In this document: positions 17,800-25,775 of the stretch, piece by piece | Layout of the letters: each line of letters starts with the position of its first letter | How positions within the stretch are numbered: position 1 is the stretch's first letter | Source: Catellatospora vulcania | Lineage (GTDB): Bacteria > Actinomycetota > Actinomycetes > Mycobacteriales > Micromonosporaceae | Length of the DNA stretch: 64,000 nucleotides | Reading direction: 5' to 3' | NCBI RefSeq assembly: GCF_009720385.1 | Contig: NZ_WARX01000001.1 | Span: 682,001 to 746,000 of the forward strand | Position numbers and translations under genes: made by a program | The notes under the pieces: generated by a model | Told to the model about the DNA's origin: nothing | What the model saw: the letters and a program-made list of their open reading frames with translations, nothing else | Databases searched by the model: none

Positions 17800-19077
17800 A
17801 TGAGTGCGGACGAACAGGTATTCGTCATCGTCGGTGCGTCGCTGGCCGGGGCCAGGGCCGCCGAGGCGCTGCGGGCCGAGGGTTTCACGGGCCGGGTGCT
17901 GCTGATCGGGCAGGAGGACGAGGTCCCCTACGAGCGCCCCCCGCTGTCCAAGGGCTTCCTGCAGGGCAAGGATCCGCGCGAGAAGGCGTACGTGCACCCG
18001 CGCGAGTGGTATGCCGAGCAGGACATCGAGCTGATGCTCGGCCGCCGTGCGCTGGCGGTGAACCCGGCCGCCCGCACGGTGACGCTGGACGGTGACGAGC
18101 TGTTCGCGTACGACAAGCTGCTGCTGGCCACCGGCTCGAAGGTGCGCACCCTCGACGTGCCCGGCGCGGACGTGGCCGGTATCCACTACCTGCGTGCCTA
18201 TCCCGACTCGGCCGCGCTGCGCGAGGCGCTGACGGCCGACCCACGGCCGCAGGTGCTGGTCGTGGGCGCGGGCTGGATCGGCCTGGAGATCGCGGCCGCG
18301 GCCCGCGGTTACGGCTGCCCGGTGACGGTGGTCGAGACCGACAGCGCCCCGCTGCGGCGGGTGCTCGGCGACGAGCTGGCCGCGCTGTTCCAGGCGCTGC
18401 ACGAGGCGAACGGCGTCGAGTTCCGGTTCGGCACCGGGGTGCGCGAGTTCGGCAGCCTGGACGGGGCGGTGCGCAGCGCCGTCCTCGACGACGGCACCGA
18501 ACTCGCCACGGACCTGGTGGCGGTCGGCGTCGGCATCCGGCCCGTCACCGAGCTGGCCGAGCAGGCGGGACTGACCGTGGACAACGGCGTCGTCACCGGC
18601 GCCGGCTTCCTCACCTCGGACCCGCACATCTACGCCTGCGGCGACGTGGCCTCGACCCTGAACCCGCTGGTGGGCAAGCACCTGCGGACCGAGCACTGGG
18701 CCAACGCCCGGGCCGGCGGCAAGGCGGCGGGCAAGGCGATGGCGGGGCAGGAGGTGTCGTACGCGCAGGTGCCGTACTTCTTCACGGACCAGTACGACCT
18801 GGGCATGGAGTACTGCGGCTGGGCGGGTCCGGGCGACTACGCGCGGGTCGTCTTCCGCGGCGACCCGACCGTCCGCGACGGCAAGGCCCCGGAGGTCATC
18901 GCCTTCTGGCTCACCGACGACAACCGTGTCGTAGCCGCCATGAACATCAACATCTGGGACGTCCAGGACGACCTCAACGCCCTGGTCAAAGCCGGCTTCT
19001 CCGGCACCCCCGCCGACCCCGCCCGCCTCACCGACCCCTCCGTCCCCCTCCCCGAGGTGCTCGCCCAGAAGAGTTGA
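17800..19077 (+). CDS. FAD/NAD(P)-dependent ferredoxin reductase-type oxidoreductase
   Basis: 425-residue flavoprotein of the pyridine nucleotide-disulfide oxidoreductase class, like the reductases that feed Rieske oxygenases or P450s. FAD motif IVGASLAGARAAEALR near the N-terminus, PYERPPLSKGFL, the NAD-binding GAGWIGLEIAAAARGYG near residue 152, and the second FAD motif IYACGDVA followed by RTEHWANA. No redox-active CxxC, as expected. The C-terminal reductase domain is complete. No ferredoxin or oxygenase is adjacent, so the partner is elsewhere. Its TGA stop is inside repeat R1 copy B. Confidence 0.9.
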   Translation: MSADEQVFVIVGASLAGARAAEALRAEGFTGRVLLIGQEDEVPYERPPLSKGFLQGKDPREKAYVHPREWYAEQDIELMLGRRALAVNPAARTVTLDGDELFAYDKLLLATGSKVRTLDVPGADVAGIHYLRAYPDSAALREALTADPRPQVLVVGAGWIGLEIAAAARGYGCPVTVVETDSAPLRRVLGDELAALFQALHEANGVEFRFGTGVREFGSLDGAVRSAVLDDGTELATDLVAVGVGIRPVTELAEQAGLTVDNGVVTGAGFLTSDPHIYACGDVASTLNPLVGKHLRTEHWANARAGGKAAGKAMAGQEVSYAQVPYFFTDQYDLGMEYCGWAGPGDYARVVFRGDPTVRDGKAPEVIAFWLTDDNRVVAAMNINIWDVQDDLNALVKAGFSGTPADPARLTDPSVPLPEVLAQKS

Positions 19078-19132
19078 TCATGAACTTATGGCACGGGTCG
19101 GCGGCGTGTCGTGGACACAGGTTCATGATCGA
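19074..19132 (+). repeat. 59-bp palindromic element R1, copy B
   Basis: Begins TTGATCATGAACTTATGG and ends TTCATGATCGA. The first TTGA supplies the TGA stop (19075-19077) of the ferredoxin reductase gene, with the leading T as third base of the last sense codon, the same phase as in copy A. It lies between two genes on the same strand, 22 bases before the histidine phosphatase start. Confidence 0.85.
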
Positions 19133-19154
19133 TGGGTGGCCGTAGCATCGTCCG

Positions 19155-19766
19155 ATGCGGACGCGGCTGATCTTCGTACGGCATGGCGAGTCGGTGCACT
19201 CGGTCGAGCGGTTCGTCGGCGGGCGGCAAGGGTGCCGCGGGCTCACGGCGCGCGGGCACGAGCAGGCGGCGGAGACCGCGCGGCGGCTCGCGGGGGAGGT
19301 GTCGGGGCCGGTCGCGGTGTACTCGTCGGTGCTGCGGCGGGCGCTGGAGACGGCGGCCCCGATCGCGGCGGCGCTGGGCGCGGACGTGGTCGCCGACTGC
19401 GGGCTGTGCACCTGGCACTATCCGGCGTACGCGGACGGGCGGCCGCTGGCCGTGCTCAAGGACGCGGAGCTGCCCGGCGGGGGTGTGCACCGGCCGTTCC
19501 AGCGGGAGAACGAGAGCTGGGCCGAGCTGGTGGTGCGGACCGGTCGGGCGATCATGGACATCGCGTACCGGCACGCGGGCCAGACGGTGGTGCTGGTCGG
19601 CCACAGCGAGACGATCAACGGCTCGTTCCACGTCCTGGGCATGCAGCCGCTGCTGCGCGCGTTCGACACGGTGGTCGCCCCCGGCTCGGTCACCGAGTGG
19701 ACCGCTGACGGCGACCCGGTCACGTCGCCGCCGACGCGCTGGACCCTGCACCGCTTCAGCGCGTGA
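19155..19766 (+). CDS. Histidine phosphatase (phosphoglycerate mutase-like)
   Basis: 203-residue branch-1 histidine phosphatase. The phosphohistidine motif LIFVRHGES is at residues 5-13, and the second catalytic histidine is in VLVGHSETI near residue 155. Length fits the PhoE/GpmB group. The true substrate of such paralogues is rarely predictable. The start at ATG 19155 follows repeat R1 copy B by 22 bases, so any transcription from upstream must cross that hairpin. Confidence 0.88.
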   Translation: MRTRLIFVRHGESVHSVERFVGGRQGCRGLTARGHEQAAETARRLAGEVSGPVAVYSSVLRRALETAAPIAAALGADVVADCGLCTWHYPAYADGRPLAVLKDAELPGGGVHRPFQRENESWAELVVRTGRAIMDIAYRHAGQTVVLVGHSETINGSFHVLGMQPLLRAFDTVVAPGSVTEWTADGDPVTSPPTRWTLHRFSA

Positions 19767-19875
19767 CTCGCGGCCGCCGCGAAGGGCTGCCGGAACCGGG
19801 GCCGCCGTGAAGCGCGGCCCACCGGCGACAGTGTCCGGCGTCCCGCGTTTCCATAGGCCACCCACCACGTCGCAT

Positions 19876-19929
19876 GAGGAAGGGCACCTTCCATAACGCG
19901 GAGCGTCAAGAAGGTGTGCCCGCGCTTCC
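19876..19929. repeat. GGAAGGGCACCTTC-family element, copy c
   Basis: GGAAGGGCACCTTCC followed after about 17 bases by a degenerate inverted partner (GAAGGTGTGCCCGCGCTTCC). Lies between the convergent histidine phosphatase and SARP genes, 16 bases from the SARP stop. Confidence 0.6.
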
Positions 19930-19945
19930 CGCTGCGGGTGGCGTG

Positions 19946-20704
19946 TCAATGGGGGGTGACGGCGCGCATCAGCTCGGCGATGAGCTGCCGGAGTTCGCGT
20001 GTGGGCTCCAGTCCGAGGTCGTGGTGCAGGTACCGCTCGTAGCGGTCCAGATCGCGCAATGCCTCACCGCGGTTGCCCGCGGCGAGGTGGGCGCGGATCA
20101 GGATGGAGTGTCCGGTCTCCCGCAGCGGGTCGGCACGGACCGCGGTGAGCGCGGCGACCTGCGCCTCGGCGTACCGCCCCGCCTCGATGAGCCCGACGGC
20201 CACCGCCTCCAGGGCGCCCAGGCGCAGCTGCCGCCAGTCGTCCGCCTCCAGCAGGACCCAGTCGTCGTACCAGCCGGGCAGGAGATCGGTCGAGAGGTCC
20301 TTCATGGTCTCCGGGCCGAGCCCGAGGTCGTGCACGGCGACGGCCGGGTCGAGCGCGCGGTATGCCGTCCGCCGGGCGCGGTGCAGGTCGACGGTGACGT
20401 GGTGGGCCAGGTGGATCTCGTCAGGACGCACGTCGAGCGCGTCACGGGCGGCCCGGGGCACGCGGGTCAGCGCCGAACGCAGGTTGGCGTACGCGCACCG
20501 TTCCGGCACGGCGGGCCACAGTGTCTGCGCCACCAGGGCACGCGGCACCGCGGCACGGCAGCGCATCGCCACGAAGGCCAGCAGGCGGGCCGACCCGCCG
20601 GACACCGGCACGGGATCGTCCTGCACGGCCAGCTCGAAGCCGCCGAGCAGCGAGAGGTGTGCCGTGGGCGCCGCCCTGTCGTCCTGCGCCCGAGGAAGGG
20701 ACAT
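19946..20704 (-). CDS. SARP/AfsR-type transcriptional activator with BTAD domain
   Basis: 252 residues from ATG 20704 (MSLPRAQDD). An OmpR-like winged helix occupies about residues 15-95 (HLSLLGGFELAVQ, GGSARLLAFVAM, ALVAQTLWPAVPE, ANLRSALTRV) and a BTAD tetratricopeptide-like domain the rest (LLPGWYDDWVLLEADDWRQ, ETGHSILIRAHLAAGNRGEAL, YERYLHHDLGLEPTREL). This is a small SARP without an NTPase domain. Such proteins activate secondary-metabolite genes through direct repeats 11 bp apart. No biosynthetic cluster is adjacent; the divergent small secreted protein gene, with a matching repeat array, is the best visible target. Confidence 0.88.
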   Translation of the reverse strand: MSLPRAQDDRAAPTAHLSLLGGFELAVQDDPVPVSGGSARLLAFVAMRCRAAVPRALVAQTLWPAVPERCAYANLRSALTRVPRAARDALDVRPDEIHLAHHVTVDLHRARRTAYRALDPAVAVHDLGLGPETMKDLSTDLLPGWYDDWVLLEADDWRQLRLGALEAVAVGLIEAGRYAEAQVAALTAVRADPLRETGHSILIRAHLAAGNRGEALRDLDRYERYLHHDLGLEPTRELRQLIAELMRAVTPH

Positions 20705-20854
20705 CACCACTCGTCTCGCCGGCCCGGCTGCGGCGCCCACCGCGCAGCCTCGGGAAAGGAACGGGGTCGTCGTAATCACCCATGAGCAGCCTACGGTCCG
20801 GACCATACCGGCGCGGCCTGGATGCCCGATCTGTCCGGCCGTAGTGCCGGGTCT

Positions 20855-20893
20855 GTCACGCCTGCGTCACGTCCGGGTGACGGTGTCCGTCAC
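20855..20893 (+). promoter_or_regulatory. Candidate SARP operator (GT(C/G)AC repeats at 11-bp spacing)
   Basis: Four pentamers GTCAC (20855), GTCAC (20866), GTGAC (20877) and GTCAC (20889) are spaced 11, 11 and 12 bp, upstream of the small secreted protein gene and facing the SARP gene. SARP activators bind heptamer direct repeats with this spacing, one helical turn. Confidence 0.5.
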
Positions 20894-20944
20894 AGAATGA
20901 ATCGACAAGGCACCCAGGATCACCGACCGAGGGAGGAAAACCCT

Positions 20945-21268
20945 ATGCGTACCCGAAAGGTGTCAATTTTGTTCGGCACGGCCGCGATAGCGGCCACCCT
21001 GGCGGTGTCCGCGCCCGCCACCGCCGCGCAGGCCTCCTCCGGCCCGGTGCCCGCCGCGGCCTCGTCCGCGGTGACAGTGCAGGACCAGCCCGTAGCCGAT
21101 CCGTGGCGCGACGGCTACCGGCAGGGCTACCGCGACGGCTTCAAGGACGCGAAGGAAGACTGCCAGCGCTCGTACGCCAGCCGGCAGTTCGACAACTGGA
21201 AGTTCGCCCAGGGCTATGAGTCAGGCTTCGGTGATGGATGGGAGGCCGGCGTGGCCCGGTACTGCTAG
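20945..21268 (+). CDS. Small secreted protein with GYxxG/DGF repeats
   Basis: 107 residues, ATG after GGGAGGAAAACCCT. A signal peptide (residues 1-30, ending TAAQASS) leads to a short mature protein. It contains two aromatic glycine motifs, DGYRQGYRDGFKDAK (near residue 60) and GYESGFGDGWEAG (near residue 91), plus two cysteines (DCQR and the C-terminal RYC) that could pair. I do not recognise the family. The aromatic-Gly-Asp pattern suggests a binding or structural role outside the cell. The SARP-like repeat array upstream suggests control by the neighbouring regulator. Confidence 0.75.
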   Translation: MRTRKVSILFGTAAIAATLAVSAPATAAQASSGPVPAAASSAVTVQDQPVADPWRDGYRQGYRDGFKDAKEDCQRSYASRQFDNWKFAQGYESGFGDGWEAGVARYC

Positions 21269-21299
21269 GACACAGGGCCTCATGAGGAAGGAAGAAGCT

Positions 21300-21331
21300 A
21301 GGGCACCCTCCCCGGATGGCCAGGGTGCCCT
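21300..21331 (+). terminator. Hairpin after the small secreted protein gene
   Basis: AGGGCACCCT pairs perfectly with AGGGTGCCCT across 12 bases, in the gap between convergent genes, with TTCG after it. Resembles a shortened relative of the GGAAGGGCACCTTC elements. Likely bidirectional. Confidence 0.55.
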
Positions 21332-21355
21332 TCGTGATCGCGTGCGACCCGCGGG

Positions 21356-21796
21356 TCAGTCGCGGGGGTAGTCGAAGTTTTCCGGGGTCCATTGCTTTTC
21401 TTCGACGAGGACCAGCCAGTTGCCGGAGTTGTCGCGCATGACGGCCTCGACGCCGTAGGGGCGGTCGGCAGGCTCCTGGAGGAAGACCACGCCCTTGGCG
21501 CTGAGCTCCTCGAAGGTCTTGCGGCAGTCGTCGACGCTCAGGCCGAGGCCGCCCATGGCGCCCTTCTCCAGCTGGCGGCGGATGAAGTCGGCGGCGTCAG
21601 GGTCCAGCGGTGGGCCGGGGGTCATCAGGGTGACCTGGAGTTCGGGCTGGCTGGGGTGCCGGACGGTGACCCAGCGGAAGCCCTCGCCCATGGTGATGTC
21701 GGCACCGGCCTCGAAGCCGAGCACGTCGACGTAGAAGTCGCGGGCCTTGTCCTGATCGAGGCAGTAAACGGTGACCAGCGAGATGTTTGTGATCAT
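21356..21796 (-). CDS. VOC (glyoxalase/bleomycin-resistance) family protein
   Basis: 146-residue vicinal oxygen chelate protein with two beta-alpha-beta-beta-beta modules: SLVTVYCLDQDKARDFYVDV at the start and VMRDNSGNWLVLVEEKQW at the end. Members may be lyases, dioxygenases or drug-binding proteins, and the sequence does not decide. The gene follows an AraC regulator on the same strand with 10 bp between them, so the pair forms an operon in which the regulator may control the VOC protein. Confidence 0.83.
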   Translation of the reverse strand: MITNISLVTVYCLDQDKARDFYVDVLGFEAGADITMGEGFRWVTVRHPSQPELQVTLMTPGPPLDPDAADFIRRQLEKGAMGGLGLSVDDCRKTFEELSAKGVVFLQEPADRPYGVEAVMRDNSGNWLVLVEEKQWTPENFDYPRD

Positions 21797-21806
21797 GTCT
21801 CAAACC

Positions 21807-22295
21807 CTAGGACTCGGGGCTGAGCTGGGGCTTCTCCGAGATTGCGACGTCCTCGGCGGTCGCCTTCGGGTGGCCGGTGGTGCCGCCGAGGTCGAGCACG
21901 CCGCGCATGAACAGGAAGCAGCCGGGCACGTGGGGCCCGCCCCGGGCGGCCCAGCGGTCGCGGTATCCCGTCGGCGTCTCGCCGGTCAGCGCCGAGAACC
22001 GGGTCGAGAACGAGCCGAGGCTGGCGAACCCGACGATCATGCACACCTCGGTCACCGTCAGGTTGGCCACGCGCAGCAGGTCCTGGGCCCGCTCGATGCG
22101 GCGGCGGGTGAGGTAGCGGATCGGGGTCTCGCCGTACGCCGCCTCGAAGCTGCGGACGAAGTGGAACTTGGACACCCCGGCCACCCGGGCCAGCCGGTCC
22201 AGGTCGAGCGGCTCGGCGTAGTGGCGGTCGACGTGGTCGCGCGCCCGCCGCAGGTGGGGCAGCAGCTCCACCGGCACCGTGGTCACCCTCGCCAT
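21807..22295 (-). CDS. AraC-family transcriptional regulator
   Basis: 162 residues. The DNA-binding double helix-turn-helix is at the N-terminus (LDLDRLARVAGVSKFHFVRSFEAAYGE, residues about 29-55; MIVGFASLGSFSTRFSALTG, about 87-106), with a C-terminal tail of about 50 residues instead of the usual N-terminal effector domain. Forms a short operon with the VOC gene (10-bp gap). Effector unknown. Confidence 0.88.
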   Translation of the reverse strand: MARVTTVPVELLPHLRRARDHVDRHYAEPLDLDRLARVAGVSKFHFVRSFEAAYGETPIRYLTRRRIERAQDLLRVANLTVTEVCMIVGFASLGSFSTRFSALTGETPTGYRDRWAARGGPHVPGCFLFMRGVLDLGGTTGHPKATAEDVAISEKPQLSPES

Positions 22296-22354
22296 GGGTC
22301 CGAGCCTAGGACCGCCCGCCGACGAAACCGGGCCGATGGTGGCAGACTCGCGCG

Positions 22355-22921
22355 GTGACCGACGGACTGGTGATCCCCGAACTCGACGCGGGACCGTTCC
22401 TGCTGCGCCCGTTCCGGCCCGGCGACCTGCCGCTGATCGAGGAGGCCGCGGCGGACCCGTACATCCCGGTGATCAGCTCGGTGCCGGTGCCGTACAGCGA
22501 GGCCGCCGGGCTGGCGTTCGTCCAGCGGCAGCACGACCGGGCCCGGGAGTGCTTCGGATACTCCCTGGCGATCGTCGACCGGGCCGGGGACCGGGCGGTG
22601 GGCCAGATCGGGCTGTGGGTCACCGAGATGGCCGAGGGCCGGGCGGCGACCGGGTACTGGATCGCGCCATCGGGCCGCGGGCGCGGCGCGGCCGGGCACG
22701 CGCTGTCGGCGGTGACCCGCTGGGCGTTGACCGACCTCGCGATCCCGCGGGTGCACCTGCACGTCGAGCCGTGGAACACCGCCTCGGTGCGCACCGCCGA
22801 GCGCGCCGGGTTCCGGCAGGAGGGCCTGCTGCGCAGCTGGATGGAGCTGGGCGGGGTACGCCGGGACATGCTGCTGTATGCCCGCATCGCCGCCGACGAG
22901 CAGGGCCCGCCGGCGCCCTGA
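22355..22921 (+). CDS. GNAT acetyltransferase (RimJ/RimL type)
   Basis: 188-residue acetyl-CoA-dependent N-acetyltransferase, GTG start. Motif pattern: LLRPFRPGDLPLIEEAA at the start, GYWIAPSGRGRGAAGHAL (acetyl-CoA pyrophosphate loop, near residue 102), and HVEPWNTASVRTAERAGFRQEGLL near residue 137. This is the layout of RimJ/RimL-like enzymes acetylating protein N-termini or small amines. Divergent from the AraC gene; stop 11 bases from the macro-domain gene on the other strand. Confidence 0.86.
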   Translation: MTDGLVIPELDAGPFLLRPFRPGDLPLIEEAAADPYIPVISSVPVPYSEAAGLAFVQRQHDRARECFGYSLAIVDRAGDRAVGQIGLWVTEMAEGRAATGYWIAPSGRGRGAAGHALSAVTRWALTDLAIPRVHLHVEPWNTASVRTAERAGFRQEGLLRSWMELGGVRRDMLLYARIAADEQGPPAP

Positions 22922-22931
22922 CGGGCCGGAG

Positions 22932-23435
22932 TCAGCCCTTCAGCGCGTCCAGCAGCAGGTCACGGGCATCCTCGTCGAAGGCGACCAGGCGTACCCGCTG
23001 CACCCGGGTCGGGGTGGCGCGGATGGCCGCCACCGCGATGCGGGCCGCGCGCTCGGGTGGGAAGCCGTAGACGCCGGTCGCGATCGCCGGGAACGCGACG
23101 CTGCTCGCGCCCAGCTCGTCGGCCACCTCAAGGCTGCGGCGGTAGCAGGAGGCGAGGGTGTCGTCCTCGCCGTAGGTCCCGCCCTCCCAGACCGGGCCGA
23201 CCGTGTGGATCACATGGCGCACCGGCGGGTCCAGCGCGAACGCGGGAGTGGCCTTGGCGTCGCCGGGGTCGCAGGGCGCGAGCGCCCCGCCGGCGCGGGC
23301 GAGTCCGGGGCCGGCCGCGCGGTGGATCGCCCCGTCGACCCCGCCGCCGCCCAGCAGCGACTCGTTGGCCGCGGTCACGATGGCGTCGACGTCCTCCGCG
23401 GTGATGTCGCCGAGCACGACCTCGATGTCGGTCAT
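22932..23435 (-). CDS. Macro domain protein (ADP-ribose deacylase type)
   Basis: 167-residue single macro domain related to YmdB and MacroD, which hydrolyse O-acetyl-ADP-ribose or remove ADP-ribose from acidic residues. Key blocks: [34 protein letters not shown] (adenine and ribose loop, residues 9-42), [10 protein letters not shown], and [17 protein letters not shown] (phosphate loop, near residue 120). The catalytic-loop residues of the MacroD group (N[11 protein letters not shown]) are intact. A DUF5522 gene is divergent. Confidence 0.9.
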   Translation of the reverse strand: MTDIEVVLGDITAEDVDAIVTAANESLLGGGGVDGAIHRAAGPGLARAGGALAPCDPGDAKATPAFALDPPVRHVIHTVGPVWEGGTYGEDDTLASCYRRSLEVADELGASSVAFPAIATGVYGFPPERAARIAVAAIRATPTRVQRVRLVAFDEDARDLLLDALKG

Positions 23436-23493
23436 GACGTCGATGATGTCACCAGGCGTCGATGCATCGCGGGCGGCACGATATCGTCGCCGG

Positions 23494-23739
23494 ATGCCCG
23501 CACCCCGGCAACGATGGCCCCTGGCACCGCGTGAGCTGGACGAACCGCATCCGTCCCGGCTCGGCGAGGACCACCCCGACCGGGCCGAGATCCTGGCCCG
23601 GCACGCCGAGGCGCTGCGCGACGGGACGCCGGGCTACCTCGACCCGTCCTCCGGCCTGTTCGTGCTCAGCGCCGGGTTCCTGGCCAAGCGCGGCTTCTGC
23701 TGCACCCGGGGCTGCCGCCACTGCCCTTACGTGACCTGA
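23494..23739 (+). CDS. DUF5522 small cysteine-rich protein
   Basis: 81 residues from ATG 23494. The C-terminal motif [14 protein letters not shown], with four cysteines and a histidine, is characteristic of DUF5522 proteins and looks like a metal or iron-sulfur site. The central [20 protein letters not shown] block is also typical. Function not established. Divergent from the macro domain gene. Confidence 0.82.
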   Translation: MPAPRQRWPLAPRELDEPHPSRLGEDHPDRAEILARHAEALRDGTPGYLDPSSGLFVLSAGFLAKRGFCCTRGCRHCPYVT

Positions 23740-23839
23740 ACCGGCTGGACCGTGTCCACGAGCCGGGCAGGCCGTCGCGCTCGCGGGGGGCGGTCGGCGG
23801 GACGGACGCCGGTGCGGCGGTTCGGTTAGCCTGCGGGGC

Positions 23840-24319
23840 GTGATCGAGACGCGGCGCGCGGTGGCGGGGGATGCGGCGGAGCTGGTCAGGCTGCGGGCGG
23901 TGATGCTCAGCGCGATGGCGGGGCAGCCGGTCGAGCCGGGGCCGTGGCAGCAGGAGGCGCTGGCGCTGCTGCAGACGCGGCTGGGCGAGCCGGAGCCGGT
24001 CATGGCGGCGTACGTGGTCGACGTCCCGGGCGGGGCGGGGCTGGCCGCGTGCGCGGTGGGCACGATCGACGTGCGGCTGGGCGGGCCGGCGAACCCGTCG
24101 GGGCGGACCGGGTACGTGTACAACGTGGTGACCGACGTCGCGTACCGGCGCCGGGGTTACTCGCGCGCTTGCATGGAGGCGCTGCTGGGCTGGTTCGCCG
24201 AACGCGGCGTGACGACGGTCGATCTGCGGGCGACGGGTGACGGGGAGCCGCTGTACCGGTCGCTCGGCTTCGCGCCGGTGTCGTATACCGCGCTGCGGCT
24301 GGCCGCCGGGCGGCGGTGA
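23840..24319 (+). CDS. GNAT acetyltransferase
   Basis: 159-residue GNAT enzyme with GTG start. The acetyl-CoA loop VTDVAYRRRGYSRACMEALLGW (near residue 98) and the C-terminal DGEPLYRSLGFAPVSYTALRL, with the usual catalytic tyrosine-type ending, are clear. Substrate not predictable. No obvious operon partner. Confidence 0.86.
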   Translation: MIETRRAVAGDAAELVRLRAVMLSAMAGQPVEPGPWQQEALALLQTRLGEPEPVMAAYVVDVPGGAGLAACAVGTIDVRLGGPANPSGRTGYVYNVVTDVAYRRRGYSRACMEALLGWFAERGVTTVDLRATGDGEPLYRSLGFAPVSYTALRLAAGRR

Positions 24320-24423
24320 CCTCGCCCGAAGCCCGTCCGGGCATGGTCGGACGGGGGACGCGCCGGTAACCGCCGGGTGTGATGATGGCGCCAGATCTCA
24401 GCCGCGCCGGCGCCCGGATCCCA

Positions 24424-24509
24424 CGAGGTCCCCGGACACGGCGCAACCACGCTGGGCACGACCTCGAGGCGTCAGGCGGGACCTGTCTCTGCATGGTGAG
24501 ACAGGTCCC
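24424..24509. other. Two adjacent perfect hairpins in an intergenic region
   Basis: CGAGGTC (24424-24430) pairs with GACCTCG (24460-24466), then GGGACCTGTCTC (24478-24489) pairs perfectly with GAGACAGGTCCC (24498-24509) around an 8-base loop. They lie in the 247-bp gap between a GNAT gene and the next minus-strand stop. Could be terminators or a small structured RNA. Confidence 0.4.
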
Positions 24510-24550
24510 GGGCTGTGTGGACGCCCTGCTCAACCCACACCACGCGTTAC

Positions 24551-24602
24551 GAAGGCGCCCTTCCGCTACGTGGAGCGTGGTGAAGGCGCCCTTCCTTTCT
24601 TG
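24551..24602. repeat. GGAAGGGCACCTTC-family element, copy d
   Basis: Two GAAGGCGCCCTTCC words about 20 bases apart, with a GCTACGTGGAGCGTGG centre. The element overlaps the last 12 codons of the minus-strand gene ending at 24566, so either the element has invaded that gene's end or the protein ends differently from its ancestor. Confidence 0.65.
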
Positions 24603-25336
24603 AGGGTGTCGGGTTGGAGGTCGAGGCGGCCGGTGAGGGTGGCCCGGATGTGGAGGGGCTCGCCGGGGGAGGGGCTGCTCGGCAGGGTGGTGGCGGGAGC
24701 GGCGATGTCGATGTCGATGCCCGGGTGCACGCGCAGGCGCAGCCAGTGGAAGGGCTCGCCGGTGAGGGTGTTGGTGCGCAGTTCGGCCAGGCGGACGGTG
24801 CCGTGCAGGCGGGCGCGGGCGGTGGGCGTCCAGCCGGGGGCGGCCCGGCCGGGGCGGACCAGGTCGTCGCAGACCAGGCCGTGCGGGACGGTCTCGGCGG
24901 ACTGAGCCGATCCGTCCGCGGGCGGCGGATGGGGTTCGACGGACTCGGCCAGGGCGGACAGGGTCACCTGGCCGCGGGCGAGCCCGCCGCCGGCGACGTG
25001 CAGCGCGGTGTGGTCCTCCAGGTGTACGGCCACCGGGCAGACCAGGCCGCCGTCGGTCTCGTCGAGCAGGTCCATGACCGCGGTGCGGTCGTCGATCAGG
25101 CGGATGTTCTCGCAGGCGACCGCGACCGCGCCGCCGGCCAGTGAGGGCTGCATGTGGTGGATGCGGCCCCAGCGGGCGCGGGCGACCACCCGGGCGCCGG
25201 AGGTGTCGGTCCACACGTGGTCGCAGAAGCGGCGGGACAGGGTCACCGCGGTGCCCGCGTTGACGACCGACATGGTGAACTGGCGCACGTCCTGGCGGGC
25301 GAGGTCGACGCCTATCGAAGCGAAAAGGCCTGTCAC
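24566..25336 (-). CDS. Hypothetical protein, 3' end formed by a repeat element
   Basis: 256 residues from GTG 25336, which has GAGGAGGGC upstream. Not recognised. It contains a repeated beta-like pattern with many Ala/Val/Arg residues, no membrane segment and no signal peptide. Internal landmarks are RFCDHVWTDTSGARVVARARWG and TGEPFHWLRLRVHPGIDIDI. The last dozen residues (KKGRAPSPRST) are encoded by the hairpin repeat at 24551-24602. The longer open frame up to 25690 lacks a good start and is probably not translated. Divergent from a 79-residue ORF. Confidence 0.6.
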   Translation of the reverse strand: MTGLFASIGVDLARQDVRQFTMSVVNAGTAVTLSRRFCDHVWTDTSGARVVARARWGRIHHMQPSLAGGAVAVACENIRLIDDRTAVMDLLDETDGGLVCPVAVHLEDHTALHVAGGGLARGQVTLSALAESVEPHPPPADGSAQSAETVPHGLVCDDLVRPGRAAPGWTPTARARLHGTVRLAELRTNTLTGEPFHWLRLRVHPGIDIDIAAPATTLPSSPSPGEPLHIRATLTGRLDLQPDTLKKGRAPSPRST

Positions 25337-25453
25337 CTTGCCCTCCTCGGTGAGGCTGGTCGGCCTACCAACGTACCCCGCAACCGAGGGCTGTCCCGTT
25401 GAACGCGCCACGGTACGGTGGGCACTCGGCGCACGCGGGAGACGGAGGCAGAG

Positions 25454-25693
25454 ATGTTCTGGTGGAGGAGGCGAAAGGCGGCCGCCGGCAAGTGGATTGT
25501 CGTGGTCAGCCGCGTTCGTCCGCTTGACCCGAATGGTGGTGGACGCGACGAGCTGCGCTGGCCTGAGCAGCGCGATGCCGAGCACACCACCGATTCGCGT
25601 GACGCCGCAGACAGCCTCGCCGGTCGACTGACCGCGGCGGCCGGGGTGCAGCACGGCCAGCACCGGGTGAAGGTTCTCTTCACCGGTCACTGA
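25454..25693 (+). CDS. Hypothetical small basic protein
   Basis: 79 residues, ATG preceded by GGAGG eight bases upstream, starting MFWWRRRKAAAGKW. The hydrophilic remainder shows no known motif. Start signal and position, 117 bp divergent from the 256-residue gene, support it as real, but the evidence is thin. Confidence 0.5.
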   Translation: MFWWRRRKAAAGKWIVVVSRVRPLDPNGGGRDELRWPEQRDAEHTTDSRDAADSLAGRLTAAAGVQHGQHRVKVLFTGH

Positions 25694-25775
25694 CCTTATC
25701 GGACACCCTATCGGCGTGTCCGAAAGCGACTAATTTGCCCGATTTGATGGCGACCGGCGGCCGGCCGGGAGGCCG

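Noticed and set aside
15951-17888. A 645-codon frame suggesting a sigma-partner fusion protein
   Set aside because: The N-terminal part is the wrong frame of the sigma factor; the ATG at 17027 overlaps the sigma stop.
19946-20806. Longer SARP protein starting at 20806
   Set aside because: The first 34 residues are not part of the family and would run into the divergent regulatory region; ATG 20704 gives the normal length.
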